From assembly GCF_022288725.1 (NCBI RefSeq), contig NZ_JAKNTA010000004.1, forward strand, positions 672,083-736,082: a stretch of 64,000 nucleotides of DNA, written 5' to 3'. This DNA is from Kitasatospora sp. A2-31. Lineage in GTDB: Bacteria; Actinomycetota; Actinomycetes; Streptomycetales; Streptomycetaceae. The position numbers and the translations under genes were made by a program. Every line of letters starts with the position of its first letter. Positions within the stretch are counted from its first letter, which is position 1. The notes below the pieces were generated by a model, which was not told the origin of the DNA, did no database searches, and saw only the letters and a list, made by a program, of their open reading frames with translations. Of the stretch, positions 18,209 to 27,600 are shown one piece after another.

Positions 18209-20635
18209 GTGCCCGACTACAACGGCCACGGCTTCCACCAGGGCGACGACGGCGCGGTCTTCGGCAGCCCGGACGGTACGTCGACCGGGATGACGGCCGA
18301 CTACGACCTGTGGGACTGGAAGCAGATCATGGCGGCCATCAACGGCATGTCCGCCGGGACCGGCTCGGACGCCAACCTCGCGCACGCCCGGGCGATCTCC
18401 GATCCGCAGTCGCTCCAGGACGCGGCCAACGTCTTCCACCGGGTGCAGCGGAGCCTGGAGGCGGTGGGCAAGAGCCTGGTCGACCAGGCCAAGGCGCTGG
18501 CCGGGGACGACGGGCCGTGGCGCGGCCCGGCCGCGGACGCCTTCCGCGACATGATGACCACCTTCTCCCGCCAGGTGCTGGCCAACGCCAAGGTGCTGTC
18601 CGGCGGTTCGACCGGCCGTCACTCGGTGCCCCAGCAGCTGGCGAACAACGCGGTCACCCTCAGGAACGCCCGGAACAAGATCGTGGAGATCGACAACCAC
18701 TACGCCAACGAGGCGATCCGGATGCACGTCACGCCGATGTCCAACGGTCTCATCCCGATCAGTCAGAAGCCCGAGCTGGTCCAGATGATGAGCGAGGACA
18801 TGCGGGTGGTGCTGAAGACGCTCGCCTCGCACTACCAGTTCACCGTCGACGCGATCGTCTCGCCGCAGCCGGTGCCCTCCCCGCTCAACGACCCGAACAC
18901 CGCAAACGGCCCCGGAGCGGACGGCCCCGGCGGCCCGGAGCCGCTCCCGGATCCGGGAGGCCTGGGCGACGGGCTGCCCGGTGGTGGCGACCCGGTCGGC
19001 ACCGAGCTGGGCGCCTTCGGCCCCGCGGGCCTCGACCCGGCCGGTCCGGATTCCGCGGGTCTGGACCCGGCCGCCCTCGATCCGACCGGCTTCGGCCCGG
19101 TGGGTGACTTCGGCGGCTCGGCGGGGCCGGACGGTGCCGGCGGGGTGGGAGACCTCGACGGGCTCGGCCTGCTCGGCCGGCCGACGCCCTTCCCCGGCGG
19201 GACCGGGCTCGGCGGCCTCGACCCGGCCGGACTCGACGGCGTGCTCCGCCCGGTCTCCTTCCCGGGGCTCGACGGCCTCGACGGCCCCGGCCGGTTCGGG
19301 GGCCTCGACGGCCTCGGCGGGGCCGGGCTCGGGGCGCTCGGCGCGCTCCCGTCGCTCGCCCTCGGCGGCCTCGGCTCCCTGCCCGGGGGACTCGGCGCGG
19401 GCCGGGCCGGCACCTCGCCGGGTCTGGCCGGCACCTCGCCGGGTCTGGCCGGTTTCCCGCGCGGCCTCGGCCTCGGCGGGCGGGTCGGCACCGGGCAGGG
19501 CGACGGCGAGGAGACCGGCACCGGGACGGTCGACGGGCTGCGCGAGGGCGCGTCCTTCGGACCGACCGCCGCAACGGCCACCGAGTCGGGCCTGCCCGCC
19601 GGTTTCGGCGGGGCCGGGATGCCCTTCATGCCCGGCATGGGCGGCGCCCCGGCAGGCCGCGGCGCGGACGGCTCGGGCGAGCGGTCCGACGCCTCCGGGT
19701 TGCTGACGCCGAGCTCCGAGCCCTGGGAGAGCGGTGCGGCCGGGGCGGACGACGAGGCCGGGGCGGCCGACGGTGCGGCGGCCGGCGGCGAGGGGCTGAC
19801 GGCGGGCGGTCTGCCCTTCCTGCCCGCCGCGGCTGCCGCGCCGGCTGCGGGGCGCAGCGAGGACGGCACGGGTGTGCGCTCCGAGGCCTCCGGCCTGCTC
19901 GACCCCAGCGCCGAGCCGTGGACCGCCGCCGAGGGCGCCGGTGACGCGGTGTCGGCGGGACCACCGGCACCGGCCGTACAGCCGGGCGTCGGCCTGTTGC
20001 CGGGCTTCGGCGTGGCAGCGGCTTCGTCCGCCTCGTCCGCCTCGTCCGCGTCATCCGCCGCGGCCGCCTCCGCCCGGACGGCGGGTGCGACGGCGGGTGC
20101 AGCGGCCGGCACCGGGCCCGGTGCGGAGCGGCGTCGGGCCGAAGCGGGCAACGCGGCGGAGGCCGCCGGCGGGCAGGAGCGTCCCGGCCCCGCCCGGCCG
20201 GACGCCGCGGCCGAGCGGGCCGCCCCCCTGCCTCGGCCCGCGCCGGACGGTGGCCCGGAGGATCCGGCGCTGTGGGACCGGGGAGCGGGCGCCTTCGTCG
20301 AGCTGCTCTGGGCGGTGGGCCCCGCCCGGGACGGCCGGGGACACACCGAGGAACGGACGGCCGCCACCGACGAGGCGGCGAGCGAGCCCTGGTCCACCTG
20401 GCAGCCGGACCGCGCCGGCGCCACCGCGGCGGCCGTCGCACGGGCCGCGGCCCCGCTCGTGCTCGGGTGCGGCGAGGGGGGCCCCGAGCCGGAGCCCGAA
20501 CCGGCGGAGGCGGCCGACCCGTCGGAGGCCGAGGAGCCCGCGGAACAGCGCGGCTTCGCCCACCTGCTGGTCCAGGAGGAGAGCGTCTGGGGCACCGCGC
20601 CGGACGGCCGCACCGGCACCGGCACCGCCCACTGA
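18209..20635 (+). CDS. Large PPE/WXG-like T7SS substrate with a Gly-Leu-Asp-rich tail
   Basis: The protein has 808 residues, starting at GTG 18209 after GAGAGGAG. Residues 1-225 are a helical WXG100-like domain with the turn DDGPWRGPAADAFRDMMTTF. The rest is low-complexity: a Gly/Leu/Asp/Pro region (about 235-440) and then an Ala/Glu-rich region to the end. A module of about 40 residues is repeated, with RSDASGLLTPSSEPWESG near 491 and RSEASGLLDPSAEPWTA near 555. A weaker EAASEPWSTW lies near 724, and EESVWGTAP is close to the C-terminus. Large PPE-like proteins of this kind are normally exported by ESX systems. The role of the repeated aromatic-acidic motif is unknown. Confidence 0.8.
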   Translation: MPDYNGHGFHQGDDGAVFGSPDGTSTGMTADYDLWDWKQIMAAINGMSAGTGSDANLAHARAISDPQSLQDAANVFHRVQRSLEAVGKSLVDQAKALAGDDGPWRGPAADAFRDMMTTFSRQVLANAKVLSGGSTGRHSVPQQLANNAVTLRNARNKIVEIDNHYANEAIRMHVTPMSNGLIPISQKPELVQMMSEDMRVVLKTLASHYQFTVDAIVSPQPVPSPLNDPNTANGPGADGPGGPEPLPDPGGLGDGLPGGGDPVGTELGAFGPAGLDPAGPDSAGLDPAALDPTGFGPVGDFGGSAGPDGAGGVGDLDGLGLLGRPTPFPGGTGLGGLDPAGLDGVLRPVSFPGLDGLDGPGRFGGLDGLGGAGLGALGALPSLALGGLGSLPGGLGAGRAGTSPGLAGTSPGLAGFPRGLGLGGRVGTGQGDGEETGTGTVDGLREGASFGPTAATATESGLPAGFGGAGMPFMPGMGGAPAGRGADGSGERSDASGLLTPSSEPWESGAAGADDEAGAADGAAAGGEGLTAGGLPFLPAAAAAPAAGRSEDGTGVRSEASGLLDPSAEPWTAAEGAGDAVSAGPPAPAVQPGVGLLPGFGVAAASSASSASSASSAAAASARTAGATAGAAAGTGPGAERRRAEAGNAAEAAGGQERPGPARPDAAAERAAPLPRPAPDGGPEDPALWDRGAGAFVELLWAVGPARDGRGHTEERTAATDEAASEPWSTWQPDRAGATAAAVARAAAPLVLGCGEGGPEPEPEPAEAADPSEAEEPAEQRGFAHLLVQEESVWGTAPDGRTGTGTAH

Positions 20636-20714
20636 TCGGGGCCCGGTGCGTCCGCCGCCGAGCCCGCCCACGGCCCCGGGCGAAGGCCCGACCCCACGAC
20701 GAGAGGAACCCCCG

Positions 20715-21146
20715 GTGTCCAGCCCCTACGACGAGCAGATCGAGGACCTGCTGGCGCAGTACGAGCGCCAGCGCGCCGAGGCCGCCGAGACCAGGCGCCG
20801 GATCGCGGAGACCACCGCGACCGCCGCCGACCCCCGACAGGCCGTCAAGGTGACGGTGGGGGCCCAGGGCGAGCTCACCGCCGTGGAGTTCCCCACCGGT
20901 GCCTACCGCCGGATGGCCCCGAAGGAGCTGGCGGACCTGCTGGTCACCACCGTCGCGCGGGCCCGGGCCGAGGCCCAGGAGGCCGCCGCCGCCGTGGTGA
21001 CCGGGCAGCTCCCGCCCGGCGTCACCCTCGGCGACCTGCTCCAGGGCCGGATCGATCCGACCGTGGTCCTCCCCGACGAGCCGGCCATGCCGGACGCCGT
21101 CCGGGAGTACGTGCTGCACGGGCACCCGGAGGCAGGCCGTGGCTGA
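20715..21146 (+). CDS. YbaB/EbfC-family protein of the T7SS operon
   Basis: The protein has 143 residues, starting at GTG 20715 after GAGAGGAA. An N-terminal coiled coil (IEDLLAQYERQRAEAAETRRRI) is followed by the YbaB-type core AVKVTVGAQGELTAVEF and a helix RARAEAQEAAAA. Housekeeping YbaB binds DNA as a dimer. Copies in actinomycete WXG100 loci are common and may instead act as chaperones for the adjacent cargo, which is an inference. The last 8 bases overlap the next gene. Confidence 0.85.
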   Translation: MSSPYDEQIEDLLAQYERQRAEAAETRRRIAETTATAADPRQAVKVTVGAQGELTAVEFPTGAYRRMAPKELADLLVTTVARARAEAQEAAAAVVTGQLPPGVTLGDLLQGRIDPTVVLPDEPAMPDAVREYVLHGHPEAGRG

Positions 21147-21522
21147 CCGCGTCTTCTCCGTCGACACCGAGAAGCTGGCCGCCGCCGCACCCCAGGTGCA
21201 GGAACTGGCCGGCTTGATCAGATCGGTCGGCACCCGGCTGGAGGCCCGGCTGGGCGAGCTCGGCGCCTGCTGGGGCGACGACTACACCGGCCGGGAGTTC
21301 CACCAGCAGTACGGCCAGCCGAAGGAACGGCTCACGGAGGCGATCGACGGCACCGCCGAGGTGCTGGACAGCACCGTGGACGGCATCGGGACGATGGCCA
21401 AGGGGCTCCGGCGGACGGAGGAGCAGAACGTCGAGGCGCTGCGCCCGCTCGCGGCCGGCGTCGGCGAGCTGAGCGGCGGGGACGGCCCGCGCACCGGCAC
21501 GCCCCACTCCGGCCGCCGCTGA
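21139..21522 (+). CDS. WXG100-family protein paired with the giant toxin
   Basis: The protein has 127 residues, starting at GTG 21139 inside the preceding gene (8-base overlap). It is helical, starting FSVDTEKLAAAAPQVQELAGL. The turn GACWGDDYTGREFHQQY is the variant W-G-D-D form seen in WXG100 proteins that sit directly before polymorphic toxins. The last 25 residues are Gly/Arg-rich. The position suggests it is the export partner of the 2388-residue protein, although 172 bases of repetitive DNA separate the two genes. Confidence 0.85.
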   Translation: MADRVFSVDTEKLAAAAPQVQELAGLIRSVGTRLEARLGELGACWGDDYTGREFHQQYGQPKERLTEAIDGTAEVLDSTVDGIGTMAKGLRRTEEQNVEALRPLAAGVGELSGGDGPRTGTPHSGRR

Positions 21523-21556
21523 CCCGACCCGGACCGACCAGGCCGCACGCGACCAG

Positions 21557-21636
21557 GCCGACCGAGACCGGCACCGACCGGGACCGGCACCGACCGGGAC
21601 CGGCACCGACCGGGACCGGCACCGACCGACCGCGAC
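21557..21636 (+). repeat. 16-bp tandem repeat upstream of the toxin gene
   Basis: Three exact copies of ACCGACCGGGACCGGC lie at 21573-21620, preceded by one degenerate copy (21557-21572). More ACCG-rich DNA runs on to about 21650. The repeat lies in the gap between the WXG100 gene and the start of the giant toxin gene. Confidence 0.9.
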
Positions 21637-21694
21637 CGACCGACCAGCACCGACCCGACCACACCTCGACCGACCACGCAGAGCACGGTGTCAG

Positions 21695-24600
21695 ATGAGC
21701 CTCCAGATGCCCCCCTCCTTCGACTGGCTCGCCAAGCTGACCGTCGGCCAGTCCTGGCCGCACGCCGACGAGGACAAGCTGCGCGAGCTCGGCTCGGCCT
21801 GGCACGACGCGGCCCAGGAGCTCCACGGCATCGGCCAACAGCTGGGTGCCTCGGCCTACGGCGTGCTCGACAGCGTGGGCGGTCAGGTGGCCGAGGAGTT
21901 CCAGGCCTTCGTGACCCAGCTGGAGTCCGCCCTGCCGGAGATGGCGGAGTCCTCGAAGCAGATGGGGGACCTGGGCAAGCACACCGCCCTGCAGGTCGAG
22001 TACTCGAAGTACATGATCCTCGGCCAGCTCGTGCTGCTGGCCGCGCAGATCGCCCAGTGGGCCTTCTTCGCGCCCGAGGTCCTTCCGGCCGCGATCACCT
22101 CGGCACGGGTCGCGGTGAAGATGATCCTTCGCCGGCTGCTGATCTCGGTCGCGGCCGGCGTCGGACTCGGCGTGGGTCTGGACGCCGCCGTCCAGACCAT
22201 CCAGTTCCTCAAGGGCGACCGCACGCGGTGGAGCACCGAGAACACCGCTTCGGCGGCGGTGTCCGGGGCGATCGGCGGTGCCGTCGGCGGGGTGTTCTTC
22301 GGCGTCGGCGGGGTCGTCGCACCGAGGTTCGCGAACTCGCTGATCGGCAAGGGCGTGCTGGGGGCGGCCACCGGGATCACCACCGCGGGGATCATGCTGG
22401 GCGTGTACGGCGGCGAGGAACTCCTCGGGGCCTCCCTCGCGGCGGGCGCCGTGGGTGCGCTCGGCGGCGGCGGCCGCCGGCGGTTCGGCGGCAAGGACGG
22501 GACTGCGCGGGTGGACCCGGTCAGCGTGGACCTGCCGGACCGCCCGGCGCTCGACCTCTCCGGCGTTCCGTCCGACAAGACCGCGGAGCCGGTTCCGGTG
22601 CCGGTGCCGGTGACCGGAGGGAGTGGGCCCGGGCCGAGCGGCAGCCGGAGCGGCACGGGCACCGGGGGTGCGTCGGCGGGCGGCCGGCCGGGGTCCGGCG
22701 GCGCGGGCCGGGACCGGGCTGACGGGTCGCCGCCGGCGTCCGGCTCCTCCGGGCGCGCCGCCGCCGTCCTGCCGGGCTTCGCGACGGCGACCGGCGACAC
22801 CGGACGGTCCGTCGCCCGCGGCGGAGCCGGAACGGTTGCCACCCCCGGCAGTGCGCCGGCGACCCGGGGAAGCGGTGCCGGATCCGGTACCGCCGGGGCG
22901 GGCGCAGGGCGGCAGGGTGTGGCCGGTGCCGCGCGGACGCAGGCCGCGACCGGTGCGGCGGCCGGCGGCGGCGCCGGGCGTTCTGCCGGAGCGCCCGCCG
23001 GTGCGTCCACCGGGCCGGTCCGGCCGGCCGAGGGCGCGACGCCCGCGACCGGTCACGCTGCGTCGGGCAGCAGGACGGCGGCCGCCGCCCCCGGCGGGGT
23101 CGGGGCGCAGGCCGGACCGGGCGGCGGCGCCCCGAACCCGGCGCTCCGGACGGCCTCCGGCGGACCGGAGACCAGGACGGCCACCCCCGCGACGGGTGTC
23201 TCCCGCAGCGGAGACCACGCGACGGGGGAGGCGGGTGGCGGCTCCGGCCGCACCGCCCCGGCGGTGGGCCGCCCGGCGACGTCCTCCGCCCCGGTGGCCA
23301 CCGGCTCCGGCGGAGGGGAGCCCCGGGGAGGGGCCGCCGGCGCGGCCACGGTCCGCACCGAGACCGGCCCGGCCACGGCGGGTTCGGCCGCCCCGAAGGG
23401 CGAACCGGCCCCGCGCCCGGCAGCGGCGACGGCGGTGGCCACGTCGGGCGGTCCGGAGGCCGCCCGGCCGGCCGCGGCGCAGCCGCGTCCGTCCGGGGCG
23501 GGTGCGTCCGACGCCCTGCCGTCCGGGCCGCGGCCGACCGGCGCCGGGCCCGCGGACGCCCGCCCGTCCGACGCCCGCCCCTCCGAGCCGAACCCCTCCG
23601 AGCCGAACCCCTCCGACCCTCGCCCGCCGGCGCCGCGGATCCGCCTGGACCGCACGCCCCGGTTCGTCGTCCGGTCCTCCTTCGAGGCCCGCCGCTTCGA
23701 GTTCGACGGCCCGGTCACCGACCTCACGGTGCGGGTCGCCTTCCGCGACGGCGGGCGCGGCCACGACACCGCCGGGATCTGGGAGCGTGTGGTCCGCGGG
23801 GTCGAGGAGCACTTCAACGCCCCCCGGTACGAGCTTCCCAACGGCGACCGGCTGCACGTCACCGTGCTGCCCGCCCGCCCGGGCGAGCCCGCGCACCTGA
23901 CGGTGGACCTGGTCGGTCGCCGCCGCGCCATGGACCAGCGTTCCTGGTGGCCGGACGCCGAGCCGGTGGACTACGCCCACGAGATCGGGCACCAGCTCGG
24001 CCTCCGCGACGAGTACCGCACCGCGGACCTCCCGCACCGTCCGGGTGTCGAGGGCAGCCTGTACGGCGACTACCGCCGCCCGGCCCCGGAAGGCTTGCGG
24101 CAGGGCGGCCTGCGCGTCCGGCACCGGGGGCTGATCGGCGCCGTCGTGGGCGACCTGGGCGACCCGGCCCCCGCCGGTCCGCACCCCCGCACCTGGGAGG
24201 AGGCCCGGGCGGCGGCCACCCCGCACGCCCGCAGCCACACCTGGGTCGACCCGGTCTCCGACCCGCTGCAGCTCGGGCCGGGCAGCCGCCCCCGGTCCTC
24301 CGAGTCGCTCCTCGTCGCGCCGCGGACGTACGGCTCGCAGACCGGTCCGCAGGGCAGCACCTCGCACGGCCACACCACGCACGGTCAGCCGTCCTCCGGC
24401 GGGCCGTCCCCGACGCAGGGCCCCGGCACCGACGACACCTCGCGCAACTCGGTGATCATGCAGCCCGGCTACTCCTCCGGCGACCGCTTCGGCATCTCGG
24501 TGGCGCTGCTCGCCGACCCGGACATGCACGTCCTGATCGCCCGCGGGCCCGATCCCGGCACGCCCGGGCACGACGCGGTCCGCGACAAGTCCCGGGAGAT

Positions 24601-27600
24601 CGCGGCGTTCTACGCCTCCGTCGGGATCGAGCCGCGGCGGATCCATCAGGTTCCGGTGCCGAGCATGGAGAAGAAGGGCCTCTGGCGGGCCCTCAACGCC
24701 GAGGCCTACCGCATCGTGCGGGAGGAGTGGCGGGTCGAGAAGCCGTTCGACGAGATGTTCCAGGTCAAGGAGATCTGGGGGGTCACCGACGGCACCGACC
24801 TCGTCGCCGAGCGGTTCTCGCCCCAGCTGCGCGAGCGGGTGCGCGAGGCCTGGGGGCTGACCGATGCCGACGACGCGCGGATCGGATCCTGGTTGTCCGG
24901 CCGGGGGATCAACCTGCCGGCGACCGGTGGGAAGGTCCTGGTGCTGTGGTCCCGCTTCACCGGCAAGGCCACCCAGTGGAGCGAGCTGCGCAGCCGGATG
25001 GAGCACGACACCGGGTTCCAGGGCGTCCGGCAGATCGTGCGGGACCTCGCGCGCGACTACGACACCGTCGTCATCACCGGAGACCCTCACCCGAACGCCG
25101 CGAAGGCCGGTAAGTGGGCCGAACTGGTCAACGGGCTCCGGGCCGAACTGGGCGTCGACAACGTCCACCAGATCACCGGCTTCTGGCGGGGCGGCGGACC
25201 GGAGCTGACCGGCTGGGGCGGCGACACCCGCGCCGGGCAGTTCCGCCTCTACGACTACCTCCACCGTCACCACCGGTTGGACCACCTCGGCTTCCGCTCC
25301 GGCAACCTGGAGGCCGTCGCGCTGGTCGGCCACCGGGTGACCTACCTGGAGGAGGTCGGCGCCAGCGGCTCGGCCCGGATGGAGAAGTGGCACGACACCG
25401 GCGACGGCCGGACGGCCCTCGGCGGGACGGCCCCCGGCTACGAGCGGGTGACGGTCTCCGGACCGCCCACCGCCTCCGGCCGGTACGCCCAGCAGTACGA
25501 CCTCGACGGGTACGACGCCCAGGGCGGGAAGTACCAGCCCCCGCCGCCGGACAGCTGGTGGCACAAGCCGGTCGAGGTCCACGGCCAGGAGCGCGGTTTC
25601 GGGATCTCCGATCTGGACTCCATCCGCGAGCAGTTGGCGCTCCCCGAGGCCGACCGTGCGGGGGAGGGGCGGGCCGCGTTCCACGCGGACCGGGTCCGCC
25701 ACCTGCAGCGCCGCTACGAGACGCTGCGCAACGGCGTCGTGACCTACTCGGGCGGCGGCCCGCAGGTGGAGGCGTACCTGGCCACGTACGACCAGTACTT
25801 CCGGATGCCCGTGGAGCAGTACCCGGCCGGGGCCGAGCAGCTGTACCACGACCTCGTCCAGTACGCGCTGCCCGGGCTGCCGCAGCTGTGGACCTACTAC
25901 CGGGGCCTGGTGATCCAGGCGTACGCCAATGCGGCGGCCGCCGCGGCGCAGTCGGCGCCGGGCGAGGTGGCCCCCCGGGCGCCGCAGTCCGACGGCTCCG
26001 ACCGCACCGGCCCCGGGTCCCCGCCGTCGGCTGCCGCGGCCGCGACGTCGGGCGGCGCCGGCTCCCCGACGCCCGGGGCGCCGGCCGGGCCGTCCTCCTC
26101 GGGCGCCGGGCCGTCCTCCTCCGGCGCCGGTGGCCCGGCGCCGGCCGGGCGCTCCGGCGGCATCGGCGCCGGGACCGCGCGGGAGCAGTACGGCATCCCC
26201 GAGAAGAACTTCGGGAAGTTCCGGCGGCTGGCGCACGAGCGGGGCCTGGTCATCGACGTGCGGCCCACCAACACCGAGGCGCCCAGGTGGCTCGACCAGG
26301 GAATGCTGCCGAAGCCGAAGGACATCAAGGCCAAGACCATCAACGAGCTGGACGTCCACCTCGGGGCGAAGCGCGAACACGTCGGCCTGGTCGGGTACTT
26401 CGAGCCCGAGCTGCCCGCGCGCGAGGCGCTGGAACCCGGTACGTGGGAGCGGGTCGAGGCCCGGTACCGCCAGCGCGCCCACGAGTTCGCCGAACTCGCC
26501 CCGGTGCTGGGGCGGCTGACCGACGAGGGCCGCTTCACGGTCCGGGACGGGCTGGTGCTGGGGCGCGACGGCCGGGGCGAGTGGCGCGGCATCACCGGTG
26601 ACCACGACGTCTTCGACATCACCACTCCGGGCGGCTCCCGGCTGACGCCGACCAGGTACGACGGCGTGGTGGGGGAGATGATGGCCAACGACATGGCCGT
26701 CATGCACGGCGCGCACAGCTACTGGGCGCCGCAGTCGCCGTTCAGCAAGGGCATCTTCGACAAGATCAACGCCTCCCACCTGCCGGGCGGCGAGCCGCTG
26801 GTCCGGTTCCGCCCGGGCGCGGAGGACGCCGAGCTGGTCCACGCCGTCGAGCGGCCCGCGGACGGCACGGCGCTCGACCGCCCCACCCCGGCGGGCACCC
26901 ACCACCCGGGCGAGCGGCCCGCGGTCGCCCCGGCGCACCCGGGCGGGGCCGACCGCCAGCCGACCGGGCGCACCGCGGAGGGCCCGCCGGCCGAGCAGCC
27001 CCATGCACCGGAGTCGTCGGTACCGCCGGGCGTGGCGCCGGGCGTGCCGCTGTCCGCGCCGCCGTCGTCCGCGCGGGGCACCTTCCCCTTCCGGGCGGGC
27101 TCCGGCGAGCCCGATCCGGTCCAGGCCGCCCGGGTCGACGCGCTCGCCGCGGAGCTGGCGGTCGACGTGGTGGCGCGTGCGGCCGCGGGCCTGCCCCTGC
27201 CGCGGGTCACGGTCACCGGACACGCCAACGGCACGGTCGCCGGACAGCCGCACTTCGGCCGGGCGATGCAGCTCGGCCGGGCCCGGGCGGAGGCCGTCGC
27301 CGAGTTGCTCCGCCACCGTCTCGGCGTCCACCTGGCCGGGTCGGACCGCGCGCTGACGGCGGACCGCGTCGAGATCACCGTGCGCTCGCGCGGCCAGGAG
27401 CTGCCGGAGGGCGTGGACCCCTCCCGGGTCACCGAGGAGACCCGCCGCCGGGCCGTGGTCACCGTCGAGCCCCCCGCCCCCGCCGAGCCGCCGCACCACG
27501 TCAACCCGCCCGTGCCGAGCGGGGATTCACCGGACGCGCCCACCTCCGAGCGACGCACGGGGGACGCCGGTCCGGGCGCCCACGCATCCGCCGCAGGGGC

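Noticed and set aside
21557..21650. CRISPR-like short repeats
   Set aside because: The 16-bp units are contiguous without spacers, so they are a simple tandem repeat.
21332..27499. 2055-codon minus-strand open frame opposite the toxin gene
   Set aside because: No recognisable domain, and Arg/Gly/Val-rich composition. The plus strand encodes clear motifs across the whole stretch.
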